Of a stretch of 64,000 nucleotides of DNA, positions 45,131 to 56,388 are shown in pieces. The notes under the pieces are model-generated. The model did not search any database. It was not told the DNA's origin and worked only from the letters and a program-made list of their open reading frames with translations. The translations under genes and the position numbers were made by a program. The first letter of the stretch is position 1, and every line of letters starts with the position of its first letter. The stretch spans positions 6,082,871 through 6,146,870 of the forward strand of contig JAYGXS010000010.1 of the NCBI GenBank assembly GCA_036362985.1, given 5' to 3'. Origin of the DNA: Ligula intestinalis. Its lineage: Eukaryota; Platyhelminthes; Cestoda; Diphyllobothriidea; Diphyllobothriidae.

Positions 45131-46825
45131 TTGCTTCAAATTTCTTCCTGGGAAAAGATGTTTCACGTTACCGTTTCGTCAAAGTTGAGAAGAAACGAAA
45201 GTTGTTTTGCAACTGATGATCGAAAGAAACTAGCAGTTATACTTAGTGTATTTTAAAATAATTCAACTTTCCTTTACTGTTCTTTGTAATGTACCCATAA
45301 GTTGCGTGTTTTACCTCAGCAGAAGAATGTTGCAAACCTTTAAGTCGGTCTCTTGAAAGCGTTTTCTCCTTCATTTTTAGTACTCGAAAGCACACATAAT
45401 AGATAAAGAGCATAACGAAGTCAGCAAAGCCTGTAATCACTCGTTTTATGTCAAACAACAGGCTTTTTATTGCTGAAAAATGATTAATTACATTGCAGAA
45501 GCATGTATGCATTTGTTTAGCAAATAGTACCTGAAATGTGTTCTTAGAGTCAAGAAGCTTATAAGTATAAATAACAGGCATTGACGCTGAAATTGACAGC
45601 CAGCTTAGAAAACATGGCTACTTCGAAGACGATTTACTTTGGTTTTTAAAAAGGCTTTACAAACTCAAACATAGATAATCACCATCGTGATTAATAACTT
45701 AAAAAAATATCCGTACAAAAGTATAGGTAATATTCTGCCATTCAGGAGACTAAAGCGAAAATAAACTTTTTTGACGCCACCTTTACTGTCTGACTGATAG
45801 TTCTGCGCGCTACCAACCACAGCAGCATGACAAAATACACGTTACGCCTAAAAGTGCATGGTGAAATTCCTGTCAATTTGTGTGCACGTCATATAAATAT
45901 TATTTTTTTCCGGAAGTTTAAAGTTTTAATTTTTTCTTGCACATTTTCTCAAGTCTGAGGATAAATTGGGGTAACCTGCTGCAAAAATGTACATTACCAA
46001 GTTTCCATGTTCCCAAAGAAGTCACTTTACACATAATTGTATACTTTGCACAAAAGCGCATTGACATTCTAAACAACTGTAGTGTTAATTTTCAGATTTC
46101 AAAAAAAATATCAACTTCGGTCATTTAAGCATCAGGCTTTCATCATGTTAACTTGTACGCTTCATCGAATTATATTTTTAAATCTTGACAAGAAAGGATA
46201 ATAAATTGCAATTGTAGGGCTCCTACATCGAGATTGATTAAAAAGATTTAAATAACAAGTTTAAACTAAGCAATTTGAAATTAAAGAATTAATTGCATGC
46301 TTGTTGGACAGGACAGTTAAAAATCACAATGCCTTTCCCTTTCCTTAAGATTTTACCCTACTCATAGTTTTCTGAGGGCGCAAATGGATTGCCGCACACA
46401 GCGCGTTATCTGTTTAACTTGAAAATAACATACTAGACTACCTGTCTACTTATCAGAGCAAAAACAAACACTCTCCATCATATGAAAAATGCGTTGAAGT
46501 CCGTTTTATTTTTAATAACAGAAATTAACTTACAGAGCTCAGGATCCTACAAAACCCCTTACGGTTGCCTACATTGCTAAGCATATTTGCCTTCATTTCA
46601 TCAACAATTTTCCATTCACCTTTAGATGACCACGTTAAGGAGAATGCGTACAACAGGTGCAACACAAAACATTCCACAAGAATTTATTTAAAACATGTCC
46701 TTTGGACAGTGATTTGCTAGGACAAGACCACCGAAAACTTAATAAAGAAAATTGGAGCCTTAAAGCCATCGGTTTTTTTTATCGGCTTAGTTATCTAAAA
46801 ACAAGGTTATCCAAGAAGAATAATA
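45131..46825. other. Intronic sequence with one unrecognised open frame
   Basis: A minus-strand frame of 112 codons at 45581-45243 includes a hydrophobic stretch (FADFVMLFIYYVCF) and a Lys-rich end. It lacks a known motif and clear splice sites. The rest is AT-rich and featureless. Confidence 0.4.
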
Positions 46826-47812
46826 ACGGTACGCGCTACAATTCTTGCAACATACCAGCTTATGCGAATGATTGATACTTTTTCGCTAATCGGCATTGAC
46901 TCCGGTTGTGATACTGATTATCGTGTAGCGTATCCTGAAGTAATTTCAGTCATGATAGGGTGCGAGCTTATTATTGAACTTATTTCTCACCACTGACAAA
47001 ACGCATGTACCATCAAATATAACTATTTAAAGAGTATGTTTTTTTTATCATTGGTTTAGACTGTCTTTTTAAATTCCAATATATTTATGAAAAAACTTAC
47101 ACGAAAAAATAATGTATTGTACACGTTTGGTAGAAAATCTCAACGTAAAATGTTATGATTAAGGTAAGGGTATCCTTAGCTTTTGATACTTTTAATTATG
47201 AGCTTTTTAGGATTGCGAGGTGTTCATTTACAATGTATCGTATCCGTCAATTTATTTATGCTGCCTGTACTGTACAAACATGCTCCTTACCTACTGAAAC
47301 ATTTTATGAGAGCTGTGAAACTTCTTCCTCAAACTGTAGGCGAAAACGTGTTGTGCCTTAAACAAGCTGTTCTCAGTGTGCCCTTTTTAAACCTTGAATG
47401 CGAAGATACCAGTCAGTAGGTTTCAAAATTATTCGACAATTTAGAAACTTATTTAAAACTAAAATATATGTTTTATTTAAGTATATCAATTAAAGAAGGC
47501 GGAATCTGGCGCAACAAAGGGTGCAAGACATTATTCTTTTGTGTATGTTTTCCATAAAATATATTTGAATTTATAAAGGCAGTCAAAATCAGTGAAAAAA
47601 TGCATACTACTAAAACAGGAAAATTTTAGTGTTCATATGATTTTTTAGTTTTCAGAAGGAAGTTCACTTAAATTCCACATTCAACTATGACTAAAAAATG
47701 TCAGAAAAGTTTACACGATAATCAGTATCTTAACCTCAGTCAATGCCGGTAAGCAAAAGAATATAAATCTATCTCATACGTCAGCATACTGCACGAATTC
47801 TGTTGCGTACTG
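46826..47812. mobile_element. TA-flanked long-TIR element, copy 4
   Basis: Left arm: GTACGCGCTACAATTCTTGC, GCTAATCGGCATTGACTCCG, GATACTGATTATCGTGTAG and CCTGAAGTAATTTCAGTCAT. Right arm (about 47680-47812) has the reverse complements CACGATAATCAGTATC, CTCAGTCAATGCCGG and GTTGCGTACTGT. The internal GAATTTATAAAGGCAGTCAA (47568) is shared. About 0.99 kb, no transposase frame. Confidence 0.7.
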
Positions 47813-48085
47813 TTGTAGCTTCCTGGTAAGCATTGCAGAATGTCTTGTCGCCCTTATATGTGCATCACAAAATGCCCCTATATACCAGGCATTTGACCAT
47901 TTGGGAAACTGCAAGCTTACTACTTACTGGACAGAAATAACGTTTTCATGATTTCCATCATAAGTGCCCCAACTATAAATAGAACGTCCACAGCCATTGC
48001 GCGATTCTATTTGTAGATATAAATTTTATTGCATGAAATGCTCAGGCAAACCATTAAATAGCAACATGGGGCTTAATAGCATAAA

Positions 48086-48113
48086 GTTAAATCCTTTAAG
48101 TTAAATCCTTTAA
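48086..48113 (+). repeat. 14-bp unit tandemly duplicated
   Basis: AAGTTAAATCCTTT occurs twice without spacing, about 65 bp ahead of the Penelope-like element at 48177. Confidence 0.5.
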
Positions 48114-48176
48114 GAGTACCCTAAAGAAAACCCATAAGAAAACGTGTAACTGTATGCTCTTTAAATTAGACTATGG

Positions 48177-49230
48177 TTGAAAAAAACTTTACGGATCCAG
48201 ACCTACTGCAGTAAACCAGAGGAAAAGGCACGCGAGGCCAGGTATATACGTGACCAGTTCATGCGGAACGGTTATCCAAAAGCATTTATAAACCGATGCC
48301 TACGCGTTCGGCCCCGGAGGACCCAAACAGAAGAACTACCGAAGATATGGCATGCTCTGCCATACATAAAAGACGTCTCAGAAGCGACTGAGCGCATCGC
48401 TGCGGGGCTAGGTGTTGGAATTGCACACAGACCCAAAGCTACAATGCGCAGCAGAGTGATGAAAATAAAAGACCGGCTTACGCAGAATGAACAATCTGGT
48501 GTATTATATCGCATCCCATGCATAACCTGTCCCTGTAATTATACAGGTCAAATGAAACGCATGCTTTGATCGTGTATACGTGAACACAAGCAGGCCGTGC
48601 GACTAGGCGACGAATCATCACAAGTTGCAACTCACACCTATGAAACAGGCCATGAGTTCAACTTCTCTGCCGTCAAGGTACTCGCCCACGTGGGAAACAA
48701 GACGAGCAGAGAATTTATCGAAGCCTGGTCCACGGATGCGAATTCGGTCAACAGATGTGTCGAATTGGCGCCAGCGTACAGGGCCTTACGCTACTGCAAA
48801 CGATCACATCCAGACGCCCGCCGTAATCAATTGGCCCAAAATCCTCCATAATCATCCCACTTTCGATGCTGACGTGGCGATTTTGCGCCCAAGCCTACAT
48901 GATCACTCGCTTCTCATCCCTTCTCCTATGACTTTTTAATTTCTCATCCCTCCCACCATAACTATTACTTGTTTTGTTGACGATTCTATTTCTGTAAATA
49001 TTTCCACACAACTTGTCGGTCTTGCCTACTGGCACTGGCTAGCACAGCCCTCAGTGGCAAGTCGGCAGCATACACAATTATTGATTTTCTACACGTTCAA
49101 AATTTTAGTTATTGTACACACGCCCCAAGTAGCTCCACATTTGTTGCTGTTTCTCCACCTCTGACGATGGGCTCTTGTAAGAGCTCAAAAGCTCAGGCAA
49201 AAATAAATTTTGTTCCAGTGTTCGACCATA
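48177..49230 (+). mobile_element. Penelope-like element, 5'-truncated, best preserved GIY-YIG
   Basis: One frame from 48177 to 48851 is open except for a TGA at 48567. It holds RDQFMRNGYPKAFINRCL (end of the RT region), LPYIKDVSEATERIAAGLGV, then the GIY-YIG core GVLYRIPCITCPCNYTGQ, IREHKQAVRLGD, THTYETGHEFNF, and the tail VLAHVGNKTSREFIEAW and NSVNRCVELAPAYRALR. The TGA stands where an Arg before IREH is likely (CGA to TGA). The untranslated end runs to a terminal hairpin motif at 49161-49195 and a TTTTGTTCCAGTGTTCGACC tail. The RT core is absent: typical 5' truncation. It is the youngest-looking copy in the window. Confidence 0.85.
49161..49195 (+). mobile_element. Penelope-like 3'-terminal hairpin motif
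   Basis: CTGACGATG, then GGCTC-TTGTAA-GAGCTC (stem), then AAAAGCTCAGG and AAAAATAAATTTTGTTCC. It lies some 310 bp behind the endonuclease stop of the same element. The CTGACGA matches the hammerhead CTGANGA box; the GAAA box reads CAAAA here. Confidence 0.6.
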
Positions 49231-49588
49231 TGTCTCCTTTACCGATGTAAATTAAGCGGGTGGCTTCACATTGTAAAATATTTCGGCGTAATATCCCAAC
49301 CTTCTTGCCAGTAAAACTATTTGGCATTTTCTGCATGGAAATGGGTTCTAGGTTGAATTAACACAATTGGTTATTAGTCCATTAGCTTGTGAATGCTCGA
49401 GCGCTGGCGACAAACAAGTGCATAAAACTTTTGTTAAAAAACTCATGTGTTTATTGTTGATTTACCATACAACAACAGCAACGACACTAAAAGAACGTCT
49501 GATTGTATTTGTTCGTTACTTTAAATCCAGCCAATATAGTTCAAATATAATAGCTTAGATACCCCTAGTTGGAGCATTTTTTCGTACG

Positions 49589-50400
49589 GAAACGGTGGTT
49601 ATTGGGTTTTTGGGGGTGGGGAAATAGGATAGGCAGTTAAGGAAATTTGTTGAAGTAAGCTTAAAGTGGCAAAGCTGCAGTTGAATGTTTTTCCCGCGGC
49701 ACCTGGGAGGAAGTTGTTTCGCGTGTAAACTGAAGGTTGGGTGGTGCTTTGCGCTGCACAATATCCTTATCTAACTCTAGAACAGTAAGTTGGACCTCAG
49801 GAAAGTAGAAGAACACGACAAATTGAATAAGCGAAAAATGTCACTTTAAGCACATACTTAGAACTTGTCGAGCGTGTTTTTTTCTACCATGTGCATTACC
49901 GTAGGTTATTTCTCGAAATACTTTCATGGCAAGTTTAAAAAATCAGGTTCTGGCAAACATACGTTTTCCTCAAGTCTGCATCAAGCCAAACATTTGCAGG
50001 GAAAATGAAAGCTGCAAGGAACAACTAAAATGTGAACATGTAGGCAAATTGGTAAGGGCGGCGATTGACCACTGCTGACTATGCAAACTGTGCAAGTAGG
50101 CGAGATTGGCGTGCTGGGCGAGTGACTACCACAAGTGGGTGGGGGCGAGATGCTTTCGCCATCTGGCACTGGTGTCGGCCACGGAAGTTTAAGGACTTGT
50201 GTCAGCGTCTTCTGACAATATTGCACTGCACTCACTAGACGTACATCTACTGCTTCGGCTGTTGCGAGCACCCGTTTGCATAGGCCCTTGGAAAATGTAG
50301 CTGGTGTCCGGTAAACAACCTTAAGCCTTCTCTTGCATCGACTCGATGGTTTATATCGACAAGGTGTGCGAGGATAGAGCTTAAGGTCGATTTATTTTTA
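49589..50400 (-). mobile_element. Penelope-like tail (minus) with terminal repeat segment
   Basis: The minus strand has ILAHLVDINHRVDAREG near 50380-50320, then after a frame shift MLATAEAVDVRL (50271-50235), LPWPTPV and an untranslated region related to 12500-12660. The plus-strand block 49600-49825 (GGGGTGGGGAAATAGGATAG, ACAGTAAGTTGGACCTCAGG) is a direct copy of 11380-11560. Confidence 0.65.
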
Positions 50401-50444
50401 TCTTTGCTTAACCAGAATGATTACTAGGCTGACGTTATTATTAG

Positions 50445-50660
50445 AGGGTTTGGCAGATTTGCTTACTTTTACATGACTCAACTGTAAAAAACTCTGGCTT
50501 TCGGCGGGATTTTAATCCACGTATCAGAAAAGGCCTTTGCCGGAAGCCAACGCTCTAACTGTCAATTTACAAACGCCCCGCCACGTGCCATGAATTTAAT
50601 CACACTTGGGTCGATATTACCCGCCCAACCTTTTCACCCATATGGAATCTGTCAAACCTG
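50445..50660 (-). repeat. tRNA-derived SINE copy
   Basis: The minus strand has the leader (TCGACCCAAGTGTGATTAAA), head GCGTTTGTAAATTGACAG, B-box-like GGATTAAAATCC and tail TTTTTTACAGTTGAGTC with AAATCTGCCAAACCC. Faces the copy at 50740-50970 head to head. Confidence 0.65.
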
Positions 50661-50739
50661 CTAATAATTAACTCAGCCTAGTGTTCATTCTGGTCGATTC
50701 TAGATAGTTGCTTAGGAATTCCTGCTTGTTCAGTCAGCA

Positions 50740-50970
50740 TGCTGTTCTGTACTGGTGGATTGTATGTAGGCGGTAAAGTTGGGTGGGTAGTATCAACCCA
50801 AGTGTGATGCCATTCATGGCGCAATTTGTGCCGTTTGAAGCTTAACGGTTAGAGTATTGGCCTCCAGCAAATTCCTTCTCTGATGCGTGGGTTTAAATCC
50901 TGCCAAACGCCTAGAGTTTTTTCACAATTGGGTCAATTTAAATTAAGAAAATATGCCAAACCTCCTCTTA
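50740..50970 (+). repeat. tRNA-derived SINE copy
   Basis: Leader AACCCAAGTGTGATGCCATT, A box GAAGCTTAACGG, B box GGTTTAAATCC, tail TTTTTTCACAATTGGGTCAA then ATGCCAAACC. Together with 50660-50445 it forms a second head-to-head pair of the family. Confidence 0.65.
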
Positions 50971-52290
50971 TTGGGTGAAGTATCTTTAAGGTAAGAGGAT
51001 TGTTAGCTTTAAGAGGGACTTTGCAGTGATGGTAAATACTATCAAAGTTTTAATTTAAAGATACAATAAGTTTTCCCAAGGGAATCAGCTGAAGTGACGG
51101 TTTTTGTGATTGCCTGCAAATTCAGCCATGGCTGCATACACTCAGGTTTATAAGAGTAATATTATCTCTTCCTAGAATCAAGGATATTAAATGTTCACTT
51201 AACTTAGTTGACAACATTCTTCTCTTTAAAGTCTACTGGAAGTGAGAGTTAAGCTGACAAATAATAGAATTAATAACAAATAACATGTGTTAAATAAATT
51301 GATTACAATGTAATACACATAATAATTAATGTAAATACGCAGACATTTATCCTATAGATTCCTTCCACTTCTACATTTGTTTGTAGATTTTATCTGCCAG
51401 GAAGCAGAACTCAGGTGCAAAGTATGAACATTCTCATTCACGATACAAACATTACGCAATTTATTCTGACATTTTTCTTAAGGATGTGGTAGATATTTAC
51501 TTTTTTTGGGTTTTAAAAGCCCATTTGCAGCTTAATATGTAATTATCTCCCTGCTAACATCCCACCTTGATCCAAATAAGTTTGCTTGCCAAGATCCCAA
51601 CAATTCGTAGAATGGCTTGATTTGGAAAGACGAGAAGAACGTACTGACGAAAATGCATGCCTATCTGAGTTTGTGTTGATCGCTGGATACCAAATTGGAG
51701 GAAGACTCATTTACTACAGAATAGCACTTAATTTTGGTGTATGTCAGTGATAAGTGCACTTCCTCAATTTGTATTGGCTGGTGTCTAGTGAGAAATTTTT
51801 TTCAGTAGCCCAAATGGCACTGTCAAGCTTTCTTGACCAATTTCAACATTATGTAAAAAAATTTAAAATAATGGTACCAAGCCTTCGGATATGGTTTTTT
51901 TTAGTCATATGACTGTATGTTAATGTGTTTTTATCATAGCTTAGATGCCTACATTTCCTTGCAAATTACCAAAGGCACTTTGGTTTAAACGTAAGTCATG
52001 GTAAATTTGTTTTTGGCAGTTGGTAGGAGCAAGAATGAAGTTAAAACAAACATGACAAAACTTAACTGCATTTTTATAGTAAACAGAATATCCATATTTA
52101 TGATGACAATACAACCCATTTGAATATAAGATTATATTTTGTGTGTGGTAGCAATTTCAGCGGCCACACTGGGGTTGGGAATCACAAGTCGATGACCCCT
52201 AATGAGGCAGAAAAAGACCTACCTAGTGTCTTATGTCTTTACCAGTAATGTCCTTCTGCTTATATTTTCCTTAGTTGATGATCTTAATAC
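50971..52290. other. Intronic sequence without recognised features
   Basis: AT-rich, short open frames, no landmark of the repeat families in this window. Confidence 0.5.
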
Positions 52291-52294
52291 TAAC

Positions 52295-53360
52295 ATTACG
52301 GCCTCAAATTCGTGTAACATGCCAACATATGTGAAAGATTGATAATCGGTCGCTAGTCGGCATTGATTAAGATTGTAATACTGATAAGCATGTAGTCTAT
52401 TCTGAAGCATTTCAGTCACGGAAGGATGCCGGCTTTTTACCGAACTTACAGAACAGAATGCATATACTGTTAACATTGGCTACTTTAGTAGCATTCATTT
52501 TTATCATTAATTTTCACTGCTTTCATAAATGCAAGTATATTTAATGGAAAATATGCGCCAAGCATTAACAATTGTACTGGTTTGGTAATAAATTTTGCCT
52601 TCGTTAAACTTTACACTTAAACAAAGAGTATTTTCAATTTAAAAAAGTTTATTATTATGAAATGTTTAACGATTGTGAGATGCTTATTCGCTATATATCA
52701 CATTCGTCAATTTTTCAATGCTCTCTATAATGCATTCACTATGATTCAAATCTCTTGCAATATTCAATGAGAATTATGCAACTTCAACCTCGAATCTTGG
52801 GAAAAACTTATTGTTTTTTTAACAGGATGTACACAGTGCGCAGTTTGTAAACAATTAAGATACTTTTTCAACAAAAAAGGTACATTATCTCTAGGTATAA
52901 AGTTTAACAAAGGCGTAATTTCCTACCAATTGAGTAACAAATAATTTTTTCGCGTACGGAGCGCGCGATATATTAACCTTGAATTCGTGTGTAGCAGTCA
53001 GTAGGTTTACAAGTTATTCGGCAATTAAGAAACGGTACTATCCTACCAAAAGATAACAAGGATTAATTGCTTTGTCTATGTTTTTCAAAATATATACATT
53101 TGAATTTATAAAGGCAGTCAAAAACGATGAAGAAATGCATGTTTTTTAAGCAACCACTTTTTACAGTACAACTAGTACTCGTAAGTTGTCAAAAAGAAGT
53201 TTGCTAAAGGTCTGGCTGCCAACCGTGACTGAAATGACTTCACAATAGACTACAGGACAGTTGGTAAAAAAACTTACTCAATACCGATTACCAAGCAAGT
53301 TTAAATCTTTCGCATTTGTCGGAATCTGTCGGCATGTTACGGCAATTCTAGGCCGTACTG
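52295..53360. mobile_element. TA-flanked long-TIR element, copy 5
   Basis: Left arm: ACGGCCTCAAATTCGTGTAA, ATATGTGAAAGATTGATAAT, TAGTCTATTCTGAAGCATTT. Right arm ends GGCCGTACTG|TA at 53360, with CTCAATACCGATTACCAAG and TTTCGCATTTGTCGG inverted to the left arm. The internal GAATTTATAAAGGCAGTCAA (53102) is shared, and GCAGTCAGTAG occurs near 52990. About 1.07 kb. Confidence 0.7.
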
Positions 53361-53559
53361 TAGTGCTCTTAAGTATTAAAATATGCTCATTTTTACAGCC
53401 AATCATTCCAAACTTCCATACTTGTTTGGGTAGCGTTCATTTGCTCACTGCTGTCCGGCTGCTTATGGGGCTCGCGAATGAGCAGCACGAGATGGATTAG
53501 CGGTCGGTATGCGTTGTCAAACCAATTTTCAGATTACCGATGTAAATCGGCAAAAGACT

Positions 53560-53640
53560 AGCGTGACTCTTAAATGCTTAGGTCATTTGACTCCTGTTTA
53601 AATGGTTGTGGGTTCAAGACCTTATGATTTGGGGTTGGGT
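53560..53640 (+). repeat. Possible tRNA-like repeat head
   Basis: A B-box-like GGTTCAAGACC follows a weak A-box-like TAGCGTGACTCTTAAATG. It differs from the main SINE family and the tail is not shared, so this is a weak call. Confidence 0.25.
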
Positions 53641-53734
53641 TTGACTGGATGGTGACAACTAATGAACCTTTATTATCCATTCCCGTGTACATTGCCTACT
53701 CGTCTGCATTTCTGAAACTTGCAGAATGTAATGC

Positions 53735-54885
53735 CTTAGATATCGTTACGCCTTTTTTTTCCTCTGAATTTTCCCCTACCTTGTAATTTGCGTATAAGGC
53801 TTGGCATAGTTCACTCGACGCTGTTGCTCTGGTAGTCCGTTCTGCCCTGAACGATTTAGATAAGGGATGCCGTGCATACGCCTGTGATTTTCTTGACTAC
53901 TCCTCAGACTTTAATACCATCCCGTGACATCTTTCACTCTATAAAACTTCCGCATGCGGCTCTCCCGGCTGGGCTGCCTCTTGATCTGGGGACTATTTCT
54001 TTTTATGCACTCAATTCATATTTTGCGGAAAGCGAAAATCCAAGATCCTTCCAAACAACTTTGGAGTTCTTCATTGGTCCATACTATCCCCTCATCTCTT
54101 CTCCCTCCACACTGATGAACTATGATCGCCGAACAAATGTTTTTTTGTTAAATAGGCTCATGACTTTGTTGTTGGGCATCCTCTTGAACGTCAAATACAT
54201 CTCTGAATATTGAAGGATGGCCTGAACTACGTCTCAACATGGTCGTCAGCAAATGACCTTCTAATTAACAAGTGAAGTCAGTCCAGTCCATTTTTCGACA
54301 GCGACGCTCGCCCAGTCCTAAAACTGTAGACAGTCTGCCCAACGAGGTACCTTCCTTCTAATACGGGGGTGTTGCTCTGTCATCTAACCTTGCATTTGCT
54401 CTTCATAAAGAAGGTTTTTTTATAAAAATCCATAAACTTTCATATTATAAACGTCGCATGCGTTCATATCACACACCAGAAGGCCTTATTTGGCGGTTTA
54501 CTGATGCCTGTATTAACTCTTCTCTTTTTTACTGCTCTTCAAAAATCTTTTTCAGATTATCAATAAAAATAATCTGGTCATGCTTACATGTATCCTTTGA
54601 ATGTTCTCTTCAGCTGCCGGTGTTTCCTATGCGATTTTATCTGACATTATAACAAAGTGACACTGTACAAAGGTCAAGCAATGTGCCAATCGAATCTTTA
54701 GTGAGTCACTCATCCTCTCTACACTGAACTAATGGCTGCGAAGTTTTGCCGTTCTGTGCGCCGAGGCGTCTGTTATATGTTTTTCCGTACACCAGCATAT
54801 CAAAATTCTATTTTCCAATTCCTTACATGCTATTACACGTGTGGAAAAGTGCAAATTAAGAAGTTTAAAGCCAACCTGTCTCCGT
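53735..54885 (+). mobile_element. LINE reverse transcriptase remnant
   Basis: Scattered plus frames give FAYKAWHSSLDAVALVVRSA, LDKG.RAYACDFLDYSSDF and NTIP, the RT block of CR1/L2/Jockey-like LINEs, then a GVL..SILSPHLFSLHTDEL and AHDFVVGHP block where Y/F-ADD is expected (ADD reads AHD). After it come DGLNYVSTWSSANDLLIN, LPVFPMRFYLT-like and LRSFAVLCAE segments typical of the C-terminus. Many stops and frameshifts. The 5' part is lost, as LINE insertions usually are. Confidence 0.7.
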
Positions 54886-55800
54886 AATAGATATGGAAAT
54901 AATTATGTGACCTTCTAGTAAAACCGATTACTTACCTTACCACTTGCTATCTCTGAATAAAGTCATTTTTGCTGAATGGCTTTGGGTATTCCCCTTCAAA
55001 ATAAAGCATTATCTCTGTCTTCATACGCTTTACCGGAAAGGTGCACCAACAAGCATATTTTTCTTAATCGCTTTTGCAAATGGACAGGTTCTTGCGTCAT
55101 CTATTAACGCATCGAATACAACACAGATTTTCCTTATCCCCAAGCCACTACTAAGGTAGCAGAACACTTAATCAATAACCAAGATGGTCTGATCATCAAG
55201 TATCTTTATTTTTTACCTATGCAAATACCTGGAACGCGAACTTTCGCAGTCATTTGTAATATGATCTAACGTATAAACTTCAAAAACGTCAATCATAACT
55301 ACAAACGCATTCATTAACAGGTGAACTGCAGGATGCGGAGGGCTTTGAACATAACATTCTAGAGCAATCGGTTCATTTTTAATTTTATTTTGATCAAAGG
55401 ATTTCAATTTTCTTTTTCCAAATAAACTGAGACTGATATTGATAGCCTGAACCAGATTGGTTAAATTGAATAAATTCCGATAAAGTCAAAATAAATTAAA
55501 TGTTTAAATTGATATTGACATGCTCGTTGAGAACACATAACTGTTACATACTGTGTGGTGTTACGCTTATATAAATTAAGCGTTAATTGTTATATTAGAA
55601 GGAAGAAGGAGAGCTGTAGGAAGCAGGCCAAACAAATGATACGATCGCTGAAGCACGACATTTATTGGTTCGACTTAACTAATTATCATCCGCACGCTAA
55701 CAGGTCAGCATAATGGTCGCAAACTTAAGTACGCATGTGATCGCGTGGCATTTATAGATGCGACACAAACCCTGTAAATATATCATCGCTTTCTGTGATT
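54886..55800. other. Intronic sequence; no gene recognised
   Basis: The region beside the LINE end has a plus frame at 54944-55159 with no motif; it could be LINE untranslated sequence. The remainder up to the hairpin motif is AT-rich. Confidence 0.4.
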
Positions 55801-55811
55801 ATCTCCGATAA

Positions 55812-55850
55812 TCTCTGCCAATTAGTTCCAGCGAGAATCCGAAACGTCAA
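55812..55850 (+). mobile_element. Penelope-like 3'-terminal hairpin motif
   Basis: CTCTGCCAATTAGTTCCAGC, then GAGAATCCGAAACGTCAAAC and GAATAAATGTCCC. The AATCCGAAACRTCA block equals that at 44370. A GATCGCATCTGCTTCTTCTG tail follows, also parallel to that copy. Confidence 0.45.
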
Positions 55851-55977
55851 ACGAATAAATGTCCCCTGTTTCACAGATCGCATCTGCTTCTTCTGACTAG
55901 TCTATTCTCTGTCATCTCGCAGGCGGCTTCCAAAAATATCGTACACATCGTTTTCTGCTCCAAGTTCAGTTTGCGTA

Positions 55978-56377
55978 NNNNNNNNNNNNNNNNNNNNNNN
56001 NNNNNNNNNNNNNNNNNNNNNNNNNNNNNNNNNNNNNNNNNNNNNNNNNNNNNNNNNNNNNNNNNNNNNNNNNNNNNNNNNNNNNNNNNNNNNNNNNNNN
56101 NNNNNNNNNNNNNNNNNNNNNNNNNNNNNNNNNNNNNNNNNNNNNNNNNNNNNNNNNNNNNNNNNNNNNNNNNNNNNNNNNNNNNNNNNNNNNNNNNNNN
56201 NNNNNNNNNNNNNNNNNNNNNNNNNNNNNNNNNNNNNNNNNNNNNNNNNNNNNNNNNNNNNNNNNNNNNNNNNNNNNNNNNNNNNNNNNNNNNNNNNNNN
56301 NNNNNNNNNNNNNNNNNNNNNNNNNNNNNNNNNNNNNNNNNNNNNNNNNNNNNNNNNNNNNNNNNNNNNNNNNNNNN
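55978..56377. other. Assembly gap (400 N) with duplicated flank
   Basis: Exactly 400 N. The 11 bases on the left (CAGTTTGCGTA, 55967-55977) are repeated immediately on the right (56378-56388). The gap may be an unresolved overlap and not missing sequence. Confidence 0.95.
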
Positions 56378-56388
56378 CAGTTTGCGTA

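Noticed and set aside
53872..54213. Plus-strand 113-codon frame as a gene
   Set aside because: It overlaps, in another frame, the LINE RT blocks that carry the recognisable motifs.
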